Assembly: GCA_021299375.1 (NCBI GenBank)
Contig: JAJTGR010000059.1
Span: forward strand, 1-64,000
Direction of reading: 5' to 3'
Origin: Gemmatimonadota bacterium
Lineage (GTDB): Bacteria; Gemmatimonadota; Gemmatimonadetes; Gemmatimonadales; Gemmatimonadaceae
Length of the DNA: 64,000 nt
The notes under the pieces are model-generated. The model made no database searches. It was not told the origin of the DNA and saw only the letters and a program-made list of their open reading frames with translations. Positions 51,061 through 64,000 of the stretch are shown in pieces. Both the position numbers and the translations under genes were made by a program. How positions within the stretch are numbered: the stretch's first letter is position 1; each line of letters starts with the position of its first letter.

Positions 51061-54000
51061 CCTGCACCGGATTCTCGTGATCGGCTCGGGGCCGATCGTG
51101 ATCGGGCAGGCCGCCGAGTTCGACTATTCCGGGACGCAGGCCACCAAGGCGCTGCGGGAGGAGGGCTACGACGTCATCCTCGTGAACTCCAACCCGGCCA
51201 CGATCATGACCGATCCGGAGTTCGCCGATCGCACGTACGTGGAGCCGGTCACCCCGGAGTTCGTCGAGAAGGTCATCGCCAAGGAGCGTCCGGATGCCGT
51301 GCTGCCCACCATGGGCGGCCAGACGGCGCTGAACGTGGCCCTCGCGCTGTATGACAGCGGTGTACTGGCGAAGTACGGCTGCGCGCTGATCGGGGCGAAT
51401 GCCCGCGCCATCCGCGTGGCCGAGGATCGCAAGCTGTTTGCGGAAGCGATGGAGAAGATCGGTCTGAAGTGCCCCACCGGCACCACGGTCACGACGCTCG
51501 AGGAGGCGCTCGCCGCGGTGGAGCACACGGGGTTCCCCGCCATCATCCGTCCCTCGTTCACTCTGGGCGGCACGGGGGGCGGCATCGCCTACAACCGTGA
51601 GGAGTTCGAGACCATGGTGCGCCGTGGCCTCGATCTCTCGCCGGTGGGCTCGGTGCTCGTCGAACGTTCCCTGCTCGGCTGGAAGGAGTTCGAGCTCGAG
51701 GTGATGCGCGACTGCGCCGACAACGTGGTGATCGTCTGCTCGATCGAGAACCTCGATCCGATGGGTGTGCACACCGGTGACTCCATCACGGTGGCACCGG
51801 CCATGACGCTCACCGATCGCGAGTACCAGGTGATGCGCGATGCAGCCGTCGCGATCATCCGCGAAATCGGCGTCGATGCCGGCGGCTGCAACGTCCAGTT
51901 CGCCGTGAATCCGCAAACCGGCGAGCTGATTGTCATCGAGATGAATCCGCGCGTGTCGCGCTCGTCGGCGCTGGCGTCCAAGGCCACCGGTTTCCCGATC
52001 GCGCGCATCGGCGCCAAGCTGGCCGTGGGCTACACGCTCGACGAGGTCCCGAACGACATCACCAAGACGACGCCGGCCAGCTTCGAGCCCGTCCTCGACT
52101 ACGTCATCGTGAAGTGCCCGCGCTTCGCGTTCGAGAAATTCGCCGCGACGGACCCGGGACTGACCACGCAGATGAAGTCGGTGGGCGAGTCGATGGCCAT
52201 CGGGCGTACATTCAAGGAGGCGTTCCAGAAGGCGCTGCGGGCCCTCGAGACAGGCCGCCCGGGCTGGGCGGTCGGTGAGCGGCTGTCGGACGACCGGCTC
52301 ACGGAAGGTTCGAAGGAGGAGCTGCGCGGGGCGCTGCGCCGGCCCACGCCGGAACGCATCTTTCAGGTCAAACGCGCCATGCTGCTCGGCATGAGCACCC
52401 AGGAACTGTACGAGAGCACGGCCATCGATCCGTGGTTCCTCGAGCAGATGCGCGAACTCATTGACGCCGAGGCGTGGTATCAGGCGCTGCCGACGGTTGA
52501 CGCCGACAGCATGCGGCGCATGAAGCGCTTCGGGTTTTCCGATCGGCAGCTGGCGTCGCTCCGTGGCCAGAGCGAGGCTGAGGCGCGCCAGCTGCGCTGG
52601 TCGCTGAATGTGCGTCCCTCGTACAAGATGATCGACACCTGCGCCGGCGAGTTCCCCTCGAGTACGCCGTACCTCTACGGCAACTACGACGAGGAGAGCG
52701 AGGCCGCGACGGCGGGGCGAAAGAAGGTCGTGATCCTCGGCTCGGGACCAAACCGCATCGGTCAGGGGGTGGAGTTCGACTACTGCTGCGTGCGGGCCGT
52801 GCTGGCACTGCGGCAGCAGGGGTATGAGACCATCATGGTCAACTCCAACCCCGAGACGGTCTCCACCGACTTCGACATTTCGGACAAGCTGTACTTCGAG
52901 CCGCTGTCACTCGAGGACGTGCTGGAGATCGTGCAGCGGGAGCAGCCCGAAGGGGTCATCGTGCAGTTGGGGGGGCAGACGCCGCTCAAGCTCACGCGCC
53001 CGTTGGAGGCGGCGGGCGTGACCATCCTTGGCACATCCCCGGATGCCATCGACGCCGCCGAGGACCGCCGCCGGTTCGAGGTCATCGCGCGCGAGCTCGG
53101 CATCGCGCAGCCGGCCAACGGCACCGCCACCAGCGTCGACGAAGCGGTGGCTATCGCCGATCGCATCGGGTATCCGGTCCTCGTGCGCCCCTCGTACGTG
53201 CTGGGAGGACGCGCCATGGAAATCGTGCACGATGCGGCGTCGCTGCGCGACTACTTCGAGCGCGCCGCGCGCGTGAGTGAAGACCGCCCGGTGCTCGTGG
53301 ACCGGTTCCTGGAGGATGCCTTCGAGGCCGACGTGGACGCGCTTTCCGACGGCACGCACGTGGTCATCGGCGCGGTGATGGAGCACATCGAGAGCGCCGG
53401 CATCCATTCCGGTGACTCGGCGTGCGTGCTGCCGCCGTATCTCATTCCGCCTGCGGCCGTCGAGCAGATGAAGGCCCACACGGTGGCGTTTGCGAAGAAG
53501 CTCGGCGTGGTGGGGCTCATCAACGTGCAGTATGCGTACAAGGACGGCCAGGTCTACGTCATCGAAGTGAACCCGCGCGCGTCGCGCACGGCGCCGTTCG
53601 TGTCGAAGGCGATCGGGGTCTCGCTGCCGTCGGTGGCGGCGCGGCTCATGCTCGGCGAGACGCTCGCGGATGTCGGCTTCACGGAGGAGATCATGCCCCC
53701 GTACATCAGCGTCAAGGAAGCCGTGTTCCCGTTCAACAAGTTCCGCGAGTTCGATCCGGTGCTGAGCCCCGAGATGCGTTCGACGGGCGAGGTCATGGGC
53801 ATTGATGACGACTTCGGCATGGCCTTTCTCAAGTCGCAGATCGCGGCCGACAACGCCCTGCCGCGCGAGGGAGCGGTCTTCTTCACCGTCAACGACGCCG
53901 ACAAGCCGGCGGCGGCGCGTCTCGCAGGGCGCTTCCACGAACTGGGTTTCACCGTCTGCGCCACCAGTGGCACGGCGGCGTTCTTCCGGGCGCAGGGCAT

Positions 54001-54316
54001 TCCCGTGACCTCGGTGCTCAAGGTGCACGAGGGGCGCCCGCACGGCGTGGACATGATCCTCAACGGTGAGGTGCAGCTGCTGGTCAACACCCCGCTCGGC
54101 AAGCACGCCCAGGTGGATGACGAGAAACTGCGGCAGGCGGCGATCAGCAATCGTGTGCCTTACACCACCACCCTCACGGCCGCGAGCGCCGCCGTCGAGG
54201 CCATCGCGGCGCGGCGCACGCGGGAGCCGGGCGTACGGTCGCTGCAGGAGTGGCACGAGATCCTCGGCGGCCGCCGGCCATCGATGGCAGCCTCCCAACC
54301 CGCCGGGGTCGCTTGA
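51044..54316 (+). CDS. carB: carbamoyl-phosphate synthase large subunit
   Basis: The 1090 residues show the usual duplicated synthetase halves: [16 protein letters not shown] near 18 and [16 protein letters not shown] near 565, each followed by an ATP-grasp domain, and a C-terminal MGS-like allosteric domain (about 960-1060). It makes carbamoyl phosphate for arginine and pyrimidines with CarA, which is not in the window. It starts at ATG 51044 inside the end of rmd. It is flanked on both sides by nucleotide-sugar genes. Confidence 0.97.
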   Translation: MPRRSDLHRILVIGSGPIVIGQAAEFDYSGTQATKALREEGYDVILVNSNPATIMTDPEFADRTYVEPVTPEFVEKVIAKERPDAVLPTMGGQTALNVALALYDSGVLAKYGCALIGANARAIRVAEDRKLFAEAMEKIGLKCPTGTTVTTLEEALAAVEHTGFPAIIRPSFTLGGTGGGIAYNREEFETMVRRGLDLSPVGSVLVERSLLGWKEFELEVMRDCADNVVIVCSIENLDPMGVHTGDSITVAPAMTLTDREYQVMRDAAVAIIREIGVDAGGCNVQFAVNPQTGELIVIEMNPRVSRSSALASKATGFPIARIGAKLAVGYTLDEVPNDITKTTPASFEPVLDYVIVKCPRFAFEKFAATDPGLTTQMKSVGESMAIGRTFKEAFQKALRALETGRPGWAVGERLSDDRLTEGSKEELRGALRRPTPERIFQVKRAMLLGMSTQELYESTAIDPWFLEQMRELIDAEAWYQALPTVDADSMRRMKRFGFSDRQLASLRGQSEAEARQLRWSLNVRPSYKMIDTCAGEFPSSTPYLYGNYDEESEAATAGRKKVVILGSGPNRIGQGVEFDYCCVRAVLALRQQGYETIMVNSNPETVSTDFDISDKLYFEPLSLEDVLEIVQREQPEGVIVQLGGQTPLKLTRPLEAAGVTILGTSPDAIDAAEDRRRFEVIARELGIAQPANGTATSVDEAVAIADRIGYPVLVRPSYVLGGRAMEIVHDAASLRDYFERAARVSEDRPVLVDRFLEDAFEADVDALSDGTHVVIGAVMEHIESAGIHSGDSACVLPPYLIPPAAVEQMKAHTVAFAKKLGVVGLINVQYAYKDGQVYVIEVNPRASRTAPFVSKAIGVSLPSVAARLMLGETLADVGFTEEIMPPYISVKEAVFPFNKFREFDPVLSPEMRSTGEVMGIDDDFGMAFLKSQIAADNALPREGAVFFTVNDADKPAAARLAGRFHELGFTVCATSGTAAFFRAQGIPVTSVLKVHEGRPHGVDMILNGEVQLLVNTPLGKHAQVDDEKLRQAAISNRVPYTTTLTAASAAVEAIAARRTREPGVRSLQEWHEILGGRRPSMAASQPAGVA

Positions 54317-54339
54317 GCGGCAGCGTAGCGGTGTCGGGG

Positions 54340-54993
54340 ATGATTGCCCGCGCGGGCGAGGGGCACGTCGGGGCATCGGTCGTGCTCGGTGCCGGTGCGC
54401 TCGTGCACGAGTCGGCATACGTCGATGACGGGGCGCGGATTGGCGCCGGAACCCGTGTGTGGCACTTCTGCCATGTGCTCGGCGGGGCCACGATCGGGGC
54501 GCGCAGCTCGCTGGGGCAGAACGTCGTGGTGATGCACGGCGTCCGCATCGGCGACAACGTGAAGATCCAGAACAATGTGTCGGTCTACGAGGGCGTGACC
54601 CTCGAGGACGACGTGTTCTGCGGGCCCTCCATGGTGTTCACCAACGTACACAATCCGCGCAGTGCCGTCTCCCGGAAGGACGAGTATCGCCCGACGCTGG
54701 TGAAGCGGGGAGCGAGCATCGGGGCGAATGCCACCATCGTCTGCGGGGTGACCATTGGGCGCTATGCGTTCATTGGGGCGGGCGCCGTGGTCACGAAGGA
54801 TGTGCCTGATCATGCGCTGATGGCCGGTGTCCCGGCGCGGCGCATCGGGTGGATGTCGGAAGCGGGACATCGGCTCGAGTCGATGGGGAGCGCGGCGCAT
54901 GACGCGGCCATGGAGCGCCTCCGCTGCAGCGGCACCGGCATGTGGTACGAGCGTCACGGCGAACTCGTGACCCGCCTCGAGGAGACGCCATGA
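54340..54993 (+). CDS. wbpD: left-handed beta-helix N-acetyltransferase (WbpD/WlbB-like)
   Basis: From ATG 54340 the 217-residue protein is a hexapeptide-repeat acetyltransferase. [51 protein letters not shown] and [19 protein letters not shown] match WbpD/WlbB, which acetylates the 3-amino group of UDP-2-acetamido-3-amino-glucuronate. A TTG at 54313 that overlaps the carB stop is an alternative start. The stop overlaps wbpB (ATGA). Confidence 0.9.
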   Translation: MIARAGEGHVGASVVLGAGALVHESAYVDDGARIGAGTRVWHFCHVLGGATIGARSSLGQNVVVMHGVRIGDNVKIQNNVSVYEGVTLEDDVFCGPSMVFTNVHNPRSAVSRKDEYRPTLVKRGASIGANATIVCGVTIGRYAFIGAGAVVTKDVPDHALMAGVPARRIGWMSEAGHRLESMGSAAHDAAMERLRCSGTGMWYERHGELVTRLEETP

Positions 54994-56051
54994 ACACCAG
55001 TGTGATCCCGGCCGGTCGGCCCATCCGCCTCGCCTTGGTGGGCTGCGGTCGCATCAGCCGCAATCACTTCGACGTGATCGCCCGCAACCCCGATCTCCAG
55101 CTGGTATCGGTGTGCGACCTCGTGCGCGAGCGGGCGGAGCAGGCCGGCACCGAGTTCGGCGTGCCGGCGTACACGAGCCTCGAGCAGATGCTCGCCGAGG
55201 TGCCGAGCGATGCCGTGGTGGTGGCGACACCGAGCGGGCTGCACCCGCAGCACGGCATTGTGGCGGCGCGGGCGGGACGGCACGTGATCAGCGAGAAGCC
55301 GATGGCCATCTCCCTGGCGGCGGCCGATGCCCTGGTGCAGGCGTGCGACGATCATCGGGTGCACCTGTTCGTCGTCAAGCAGAACCGCCTCAACCCGCCG
55401 ATCGTGCTGCTCAAGCGCGCGATCGACCGCGGGCGCTTCGGCCGCATCTACATGGCCAACTGCACGGTGCGCTGGACCCGACCGCAGGAGTATTACGACC
55501 AGGCTCCGTGGCGCGGCACCTGGGAGTTTGACGGCGGGGCCTTCATGAATCAGGCGTCGCACTACGTCGACCTCATCCAGTGGCTGGTGGGGCCCGTGGA
55601 AAGCGTCATGGCCAAGACGGCCACGCTGGCGCGACGGATCGAGGCCGAGGACAGCGGCGTGGCCGTGCTGAAGTTCCGCTCCGGCGCCATTGGCACCATC
55701 GAAGTCACCATGCTCACCTTTCCCCGCAACCTCGAGGGGTCGATCACGATTCTTGGCGAGAAGGGCAGCGTGAAGATCGGTGGGACGGCGGTGAACAAGG
55801 TCGAGCATTGGCAGTTCGCCGATTACGATGACGACGACAAACTCGTCGAACAGGCGGCCACCAGTCCGCCGAGCGTGTACGGGTTCGGCCATGAGGGGTA
55901 TTATCGCAACGTCGTAGCGGTGCTGCGCGGGGACGCGCGTCCGGACACGGACGGGCGGGCCGGGCGCAAGTCGCTCGAACTCATCCTCGGGATCTACGAG
56001 TCGGCGAAGACGGGTCGCGACGTCCCGTTGCCGCTGCGCGTGAACATCTGA
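54990..56051 (+). CDS. wbpB: Gfo/Idh/MocA oxidoreductase (WbpB/WlbA-like)
   Basis: This 353-residue NAD-dependent enzyme has the Rossmann motif [14 protein letters not shown] at about 14-27 and the catalytic SEKPMAIS (EKP). The region [35 protein letters not shown] is characteristic of WlbA/WbpB, which oxidise C3 of UDP-GlcNAc-uronate ahead of transamination. It is coupled to the acetyltransferase and followed after 32 bases by the aminotransferase. Confidence 0.92.
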   Translation: MNTSVIPAGRPIRLALVGCGRISRNHFDVIARNPDLQLVSVCDLVRERAEQAGTEFGVPAYTSLEQMLAEVPSDAVVVATPSGLHPQHGIVAARAGRHVISEKPMAISLAAADALVQACDDHRVHLFVVKQNRLNPPIVLLKRAIDRGRFGRIYMANCTVRWTRPQEYYDQAPWRGTWEFDGGAFMNQASHYVDLIQWLVGPVESVMAKTATLARRIEAEDSGVAVLKFRSGAIGTIEVTMLTFPRNLEGSITILGEKGSVKIGGTAVNKVEHWQFADYDDDDKLVEQAATSPPSVYGFGHEGYYRNVVAVLRGDARPDTDGRAGRKSLELILGIYESAKTGRDVPLPLRVNI

Positions 56052-56083
56052 CCGTTTCCCAGACTCCTTCTCACCACCAGGCC

Positions 56084-57196
56084 ATGGCCGTACCGCTTCT
56101 CGATCTCAAGGCCCAGTACGCGACGATCCGCGATGACGTCGTGGCGGCGCTGATGCATGTTGTCGATCAGCAGGCGTTCATCCTCGGCGATCCCGTCGGG
56201 CAGCTGGAGTGCGCCGTTGCCGGCCTGTCCCAGGTGAAGTACGCTGTCGGGTGTGCGAACGGCACCGACGCGATTCTGCTGGCGCTGCGGGCGCTGGGCG
56301 TGGGGCGCGAGGATGAGGTGATCACGACTCCCTTCACCTTCTTCGCCACCGGCGGTGCCGTGCACAATGTCGGGGCGCGGCCGGTGTTCGTGGACATCGA
56401 TCCGCGGACCTTCAACATCGATCCCTCGTGCATTCCGCCGGCGCTCGGTGATCGCACACGGGCCATCATCGCGGTCGACCTGTTCGGTCAGATGGCACCG
56501 ATCGAGCAGGTGACGGCAGTGGCCAGGGGGCTTCCCGTGATCGAGGACGCCGCGCAGTCGATTGGCGCGAGTCGGATGATCGACGGCCGGAAAGTCATGG
56601 CGGGCGAGGCCGCGACGATCGGCACCTTCAGCTTCTTCCCGTCGAAGAACCTGGGGGGGTACGGGGATGGTGGCATGATGGTCACGCAGGACGAGGCGCT
56701 GTTCGAGGCGCTCATGAAGCTGCGGACGCACGGCAGCCGCCGGACGTATTTCCACGAGATCGTGGGCTACAACAGCCGGCTCGACGCGTTGCAGGCGGCC
56801 GTGCTGACGGCCAAGCTGCCGCACCTGGAGGGGTGGAGCGCTGCGCGCCGCCGCCATGCGGCGTACTACGACGCGGCGTTTGCCGATGTGCCCGAGGTCA
56901 CGACGCCGTTCATCGATCCGGCCAATACGTCCATCTACAACCAGTACACCATCCGCGTCGGTGCCCGCGATACGCTCCAGGCTCACCTGAAGGCGCGGGG
57001 CATCGGCTCGAACGTCTACTATCCATTGCCGCTGCACCTGCAACCCTGTTTCGCCTACCTTGGCTACGAGCCGGGGCAGTGCCCGGAGGCGGAGCGTGCG
57101 GCGCACGAGGTCCTGTCACTGCCAGTCTATCCGGAATTGACGACGGCCCAGCTGGACGAGGTCGTGTCGGCGGTGCGCACTTTCTTTGGTCGGTGA
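56084..57196 (+). CDS. wbpE: DegT/DnrJ/EryC1 aminotransferase (WbpE-like)
   Basis: This 370-residue PLP enzyme places the 3-amino group on the sugar nucleotide. It shows GCANGTDAILLALRAL, TPFTFFATGGAVHNVGARPVFVDID, EDAAQSIGA and the PLP lysine in SFFPSKNLGGYGDGG (about 195). NSRLDALQAAVL and NVYYPLPLHLQPCF are typical of WbpE/WlbC. It fits between the wbpB and wbpA steps of the same route. Confidence 0.93.
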   Translation: MAVPLLDLKAQYATIRDDVVAALMHVVDQQAFILGDPVGQLECAVAGLSQVKYAVGCANGTDAILLALRALGVGREDEVITTPFTFFATGGAVHNVGARPVFVDIDPRTFNIDPSCIPPALGDRTRAIIAVDLFGQMAPIEQVTAVARGLPVIEDAAQSIGASRMIDGRKVMAGEAATIGTFSFFPSKNLGGYGDGGMMVTQDEALFEALMKLRTHGSRRTYFHEIVGYNSRLDALQAAVLTAKLPHLEGWSAARRRHAAYYDAAFADVPEVTTPFIDPANTSIYNQYTIRVGARDTLQAHLKARGIGSNVYYPLPLHLQPCFAYLGYEPGQCPEAERAAHEVLSLPVYPELTTAQLDEVVSAVRTFFGR

Positions 57197-57203
57197 GGAC
57201 GGG

Positions 57204-58562
57204 ATGACGAACACGGGTTCGACAAAGGACGTCCTGCTCGGGCGCATCGCCGATCGCTCGGCGGTCCTTGGCGTGATCGGTTTGGGGTATGTCGGTCTGC
57301 CCCTGGCGCTGGAGTTCGTCCACGCCGGCTTCCGGGTGATCGGGTACGACGTCAGTCAGCGTGTGGTGGACCTGCTGATGTCCGGACAGTCGCACATCCA
57401 GGACATTCCGGGCGAGACGGTACGGCAGGCCGTTGCGACCGGGATGTTCGTGGCCACCACCCGCGAAGACCAGCTGGTGGAGTGCGATGCGATCTCGATC
57501 GCGGTGCCAACGCCGCTCTCCAAGACCCGCGACCCGGACATGGCCTATGTCCTGTCGGCCGCCGATACGATTGCGCGGCAGGCGCACCCGGGCCTGTGCG
57601 TGGTGCTGGAGAGCACCACCTATCCTGGCACGACGCGGGAGCTGCTGCAGCCGCGCCTCGAGGCCAAAGGGCTCACGGTGGGAACCGATATCTTCGTCGC
57701 GTTCAGCCCGGAGCGGGTCGACCCGGGCAACCCGGTGTACAACACCAAGAACACGCCCAAGGTGGTCGGGGGGATCACACCGGCCTGCGTGGAAGTGGCC
57801 AGTGCCCTGTACACCAGTTGCATCGACACCGTGGTGCCGGTGAGTTCACCCGAGGCGGCCGAGTTGGTGAAGCTGCTGGAGAACACCTTCCGGGCCGTGA
57901 ACATCGGGCTGGTGAACGAAATCGCCATTGTTTGCGACAAGCTGGGCGTCGACGTGTGGGAGGTCATCAACGCGGCGGCGACGAAGCCCTTCGGCTTCAT
58001 GAAGTTCACGCCCGGGCCTGGTATCGGCGGGCACTGCATTCCGCTCGATCCGCACTACCTCGCCTGGAAGATGCGGACGCTCAACTACAAGACGCGCTTC
58101 ATCGACCTGGCCAGCGAGATCAACTCGCATATGCCCGAGTGGGTTGTGCAGAAGGTCGCCGACGCACTCAACGACGAACGAAAGGCGGTGCGCGGGAGCC
58201 GGATCGTGGTGCTGGGCGTGGCGTACAAGCGGGACATCGACGACGTGCGCGAGAGCCCGGCCCTCGATGTGATCCGCCTGCTCGAGGAGCGCGGTGCGGA
58301 GGTGGTGTATCATGATCCGTTCGTGCGCGAGTTTCGCGAAGACGGGCACATGCGGGCGAGTGTCACGCTCACCGACGAGCGGCTGACGTGGGCCGACGCG
58401 GTCGTGGTCGTCACCGATCATCAGGTCATCGACTACCAGCGCGTCCTCGATCACGCCGCCCTGGTGGTCGACACCCGGAACGTGATGGCTGGCCGCGCGG
58501 CAGGCCGTGCCCGCGTGGTGCCCCTGGCGTCGGGGGCGCGCGCCCTCGGAACGGCCCCGTGA
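57204..58562 (+). CDS. wbpA: UDP-N-acetylglucosamine 6-dehydrogenase (WbpA-like)
   Basis: From ATG 57204 (GTGAGGACGGG upstream) the 452-residue nucleotide-sugar dehydrogenase has the NAD motif VIGLGYVGLPLALEF (about 24-38), ESTTYPGTT and FSPERVDPGN. The catalytic GPGIGGHCIPLDPHYL (Cys about 282) and GVAYKRDIDDVRESPAL complete it. It oxidises C6 to a uronic acid and would open the pathway to a 2,3-diacetamido-uronic acid. The stop is 34 bases before bamD. Confidence 0.93.
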   Translation: MTNTGSTKDVLLGRIADRSAVLGVIGLGYVGLPLALEFVHAGFRVIGYDVSQRVVDLLMSGQSHIQDIPGETVRQAVATGMFVATTREDQLVECDAISIAVPTPLSKTRDPDMAYVLSAADTIARQAHPGLCVVLESTTYPGTTRELLQPRLEAKGLTVGTDIFVAFSPERVDPGNPVYNTKNTPKVVGGITPACVEVASALYTSCIDTVVPVSSPEAAELVKLLENTFRAVNIGLVNEIAIVCDKLGVDVWEVINAAATKPFGFMKFTPGPGIGGHCIPLDPHYLAWKMRTLNYKTRFIDLASEINSHMPEWVVQKVADALNDERKAVRGSRIVVLGVAYKRDIDDVRESPALDVIRLLEERGAEVVYHDPFVREFREDGHMRASVTLTDERLTWADAVVVVTDHQVIDYQRVLDHAALVVDTRNVMAGRAAGRARVVPLASGARALGTAP

Positions 58563-58596
58563 ACCTGTGTCTCTGCGTCCGGGTACCATTTCCCTT

Positions 58597-59445
58597 ATGA
58601 CCCATCGACCAAGCCGCGTGGACTTCCGTCTGCTGATGCTGCTGAGTGTGGCCGCGGCGCTGGCGGGCTGCTCGCGCGGATTCCAGCCCCGCGACTACGC
58701 CAATCCGGAAGCGCTGTTCCGCGCGACGCTGCTGGAGTTTCAGAAGCAGAAGTGGGACAACGCCCAACTCGGCTTCGAACGCCTCACGAGCGACCTGTCC
58801 TCGCGTGATCCGCTGCTCGCGCCAGCGTACTTCTACCTGGCCCTCACCCACGAGAAGAAGAAGGAGTTTCTCCTTGCGGCGCAGGCGTTCGAGCGCGTCA
58901 CGGATGGGTTCCCTGATGATACGCTCGCGCCCACGGCCATGCTGGGAACGGGCCGCGCCTACCAGAGCCTCTGGCGCCGCCCCTCCCTCGATCCTGAGAA
59001 CGGGCAGAAGGCCGCGTCCATCCTGCGGGCACTGCTCTCCTCGTACCCGGAGTCGAAGGACATCGAGGATGCCAAGCGGCGGATCACCCAGCTCGAGGAG
59101 TGGTTTGCCCAGAAGGATTATGACGCGGGCGTTCACTATGTGAAGGTGCGCCGGGCGATCGACCCGGCCATCATCTACTTCAAGGACGTCGTCACCACCT
59201 ACCCCACCACGAAGGCGGCCCGCCTGTCGTGGCTGCGCCTGCACGAGCTCTATACCAAGATCCGCTGGAAGGAGGACGCGGCGGAGACGTGCACGGCGAT
59301 GTGGAAGGCCTACCCTGGCGATGCCGAAGTCAAGGCCGCGTGTGGGACCGCGCCTGCCGATTCCACGGCGACGGCCTCAGCACCACCGCCAGGAGTTCTC
59401 ACCCCCGTCGCGTATGCGCGACCGGCGCCGCGCGTGGCCCCGTAG
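58597..59445 (+). CDS. bamD: outer membrane assembly lipoprotein BamD
   Basis: From ATG 58597 the 282 residues begin with a signal ending AAALAGC (lipidated Cys25), then tetratricopeptide-like helical pairs (ALFRATLLEFQKQKWDNAQLGFERL, PAYFYLALTHEKKKEFLLAAQAFERV) and a Thr/Ala/Pro tail. It is the lipoprotein core of the BAM complex that inserts beta-barrels, which implies an outer membrane. It leads bamD-nadD-secA. Confidence 0.9.
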   Translation: MTHRPSRVDFRLLMLLSVAAALAGCSRGFQPRDYANPEALFRATLLEFQKQKWDNAQLGFERLTSDLSSRDPLLAPAYFYLALTHEKKKEFLLAAQAFERVTDGFPDDTLAPTAMLGTGRAYQSLWRRPSLDPENGQKAASILRALLSSYPESKDIEDAKRRITQLEEWFAQKDYDAGVHYVKVRRAIDPAIIYFKDVVTTYPTTKAARLSWLRLHELYTKIRWKEDAAETCTAMWKAYPGDAEVKAACGTAPADSTATASAPPPGVLTPVAYARPAPRVAP

Positions 59446-59454
59446 CCCGAACGC

Positions 59455-60084
59455 ATGCGCCTCGGACTCTTGGGCGGCAGCTTCGATCCGCCGCACGTGG
59501 GGCACCTGCTGATGGCGCAGGACGCCCTCGACGTGCTGTCGCTCGACCGGCTCGTGATTGTCCCGGCAGCGCGACAGCCGCTCAAGTCGGAGGACCAGAC
59601 GCCCGCCGCGCATCGGTTGGCCATGGTCCAGGCCGGTTTCGCGGGGGTGCCGGGCATCGAGGTCGACCCCGTGGAAATTGCGCGGGGCGGGTTATCATAC
59701 ATGGTTGACACCGTAGAGGAGATGCAGCGGCGCTGGCCGGGCACCCTCCTCCACCTCCTGATCGGCGGCGACGTGGTGCCCACGTTGCCGCGCTGGAAGG
59801 ATGTCGATCGGCTGCTGCGCATGGTTCAGCTTGTCGTGCTGTCCCGTGAGGTCGCCGACGCGTCCCCCGGTCCCGATGTGGTGGTGCACGGCGGCGTGGT
59901 CGCGCAGCGACTGGCCACGCGTCGGGTGGACGTGTCGTCGACCGAAATCAGGGCCCGCGTCCGCAGCGGCCGCTCCATCAGGGGCTTCGTTCCGGATGCC
60001 GTGGCGACGTACATCGCATCCACCGGGTTGTATCGAGAGAAATCCCGGGTGACGGAATCGGCGGAGTCCCGTTCGGGCGCCTGA
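59455..60084 (+). CDS. nadD: nicotinate-nucleotide adenylyltransferase
   Basis: This 209-residue nucleotidyltransferase of NAD synthesis has GGSFDPPHVGHLLMA (7-21, the HxGH motif) and VPAARQPLKSED. YMVDTVEE, LLIGGDVVPTLPRWKD and the closing DVSSTEIRARVRSGRSIRGFVPDAVATYI are also typical. It starts at ATG 59455 nine bases after bamD. secA begins 56 bases after its stop. Confidence 0.95.
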   Translation: MRLGLLGGSFDPPHVGHLLMAQDALDVLSLDRLVIVPAARQPLKSEDQTPAAHRLAMVQAGFAGVPGIEVDPVEIARGGLSYMVDTVEEMQRRWPGTLLHLLIGGDVVPTLPRWKDVDRLLRMVQLVVLSREVADASPGPDVVVHGGVVAQRLATRRVDVSSTEIRARVRSGRSIRGFVPDAVATYIASTGLYREKSRVTESAESRSGA

Positions 60085-60140
60085 TGGCGCCGCGGGGCCG
60101 CGGGTCCGGCGCCCTTGCCTATGAGGTCGTCGAGATCCCC

Positions 60141-63458
<3,318 letters not shown>

Positions 63459-63517
63459 ACGGTGAGGCGTTGGCGCGCTGAAACGCCGACGCCTGACGCG
63501 GCGCTGACGCCCGGGAT

Positions 63518-63553
63518 GCATCAACCCCGATCCCTCACGAGCGGGGTCGATGC
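63518..63553 (+). terminator. hairpin after secA
   Basis: GCATC-AA-CCCCG (63518-63529) pairs with CGGGG-TC-GATGC (63542-63553) around a 12-base loop, 60 bases past the secA stop. No T tract follows. Confidence 0.5.
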
Positions 63554-63657
63554 TCCCGGTGCGGCAGAGCGGAGCGGTGCAGACGGCGCCGCGCCGGGAG
63601 TGGACCCTTTCACGGGCCTCGGCGGTACATTCCGCGGAACCTCTCCGGAGAGCTGGT

Positions 63658-64000
63658 ATGCCCCCGCGTTTCGCCGCCCTGACGGCGCTCCTCCTGACCG
63701 CCTCCCCGCTCGCCTCCAGCGGTGCCCAGCCCCGCGGCGGTGACGGGTACCTCTTTCGGCGCCCCCAGGCCACCCTCTCCTTCCGGCTCGGCGCGGCGCG
63801 TCCCGATGCCTCCAGTGACGTGTTCTCGTTCGTCTCCCGTCAGTTGACGGTCGATCGGGGCGACTTTCTGGGCCTCTCGGGCATGGCCGACCTGTCCATC
63901 GCCCTGGCGGGGCCCATGGAACTGCAACTGAGTGCCGGGATCAGTGACCGACAGGTCGGCTCCGAGTATCGCGACTTCATCGACAACGACGACCGGCCCA
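63658..64000 (+). CDS. exported, probably outer-membrane beta-barrel protein, cut off at window end
   Basis: The ATG at 63658 has GGAGAG upstream and opens a frame that runs off the window after 114 codons. The first 23 residues are a signal peptide (PPRFAALTALLLTASPLASSGAQ). After it come alternating hydrophobic strands (ATLSFRLGAARPDASSDVFSFVSRQLTVDRGDF, DLSIALAGPMELQLSAGIS) typical of small beta-barrels. No family can be named from the fragment. Confidence 0.75.
   Translation, partial: MPPRFAALTALLLTASPLASSGAQPRGGDGYLFRRPQATLSFRLGAARPDASSDVFSFVSRQLTVDRGDFLGLSGMADLSIALAGPMELQLSAGISDRQVGSEYRDFIDNDDRP

Overview
The window is a high-GC (roughly two-thirds G+C) bacterial chromosome segment from a Gram-negative-type cell. 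BamD, SecA, TonB/ExbB/ExbD and several lipoproteins with lipobox cysteines point to an outer membrane. Zinc-ribbon (C+) forms of S4, L28 and L36, inositol phospholipid genes, and a D-rhamnose plus diacetamido-uronic acid sugar operon fit a Gemmatimonadota-like organism. That placement is my inference; there is no rRNA here to settle it.

Layout. 1-3430: the left edge carries a cut-off winged-helix regulator, a BlaI/M56 peptidase pair with a clear operator-promoter, then about 870 bases without an intact gene. That stretch holds the 3' half of a tRNA-Ala and a strong terminator, and looks like the end of an old integration. 3430-6800: NfeD/flotillin, a peroxiredoxin and a small heat-shock protein. 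7100-12300: two two-component systems, one with an NtrC-type regulator whose sigma-54 contact loop and Walker B motif are altered. 12300-15820: TonB-ExbB-ExbD-ExbD-TonB. 15880-18670: two amino/organic acid transporters. 18670-19650: a sterol desaturase pseudogene with several stop codons.

19830-27571: a cell-wall amino-sugar salvage region. It has a BadF-type sugar kinase, a sodium-sugar symporter, a NagB-PIG-L fusion, and, past an ErpA-like gene, a beta-lactamase-fold hydrolase divergent from a NamZ-type exo-muramidase. 27673-30822: a CDP-alcohol phosphatidyltransferase with inositol-1-phosphate synthase (phosphatidylinositol route) and three unknown small proteins. 30827-45386: housekeeping genes (E2 acyltransferase, PHP phosphatase, SDR, thioredoxin reductase, MBL hydrolase, aspartase, Rrf2 regulator, tRNA-Leu, SmpB, amidase, PyrD, PyrF) mixed with unknown proteins. 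45607-48946: rpmJ-rpsM-rpsK-rpsD-rpoA-rplQ-rpmB. 49089-58562: gmd-rmd-carB-wbpD-wbpB-wbpE-wbpA, a nucleotide-sugar operon that has captured carbamoyl-phosphate synthase. 58597-64000: bamD-nadD-secA and a cut-off exported protein.

The functional themes are envelope building and recycling, sensing and TonB-driven uptake. No CRISPR array, insertion sequence, integrase or rRNA was seen.
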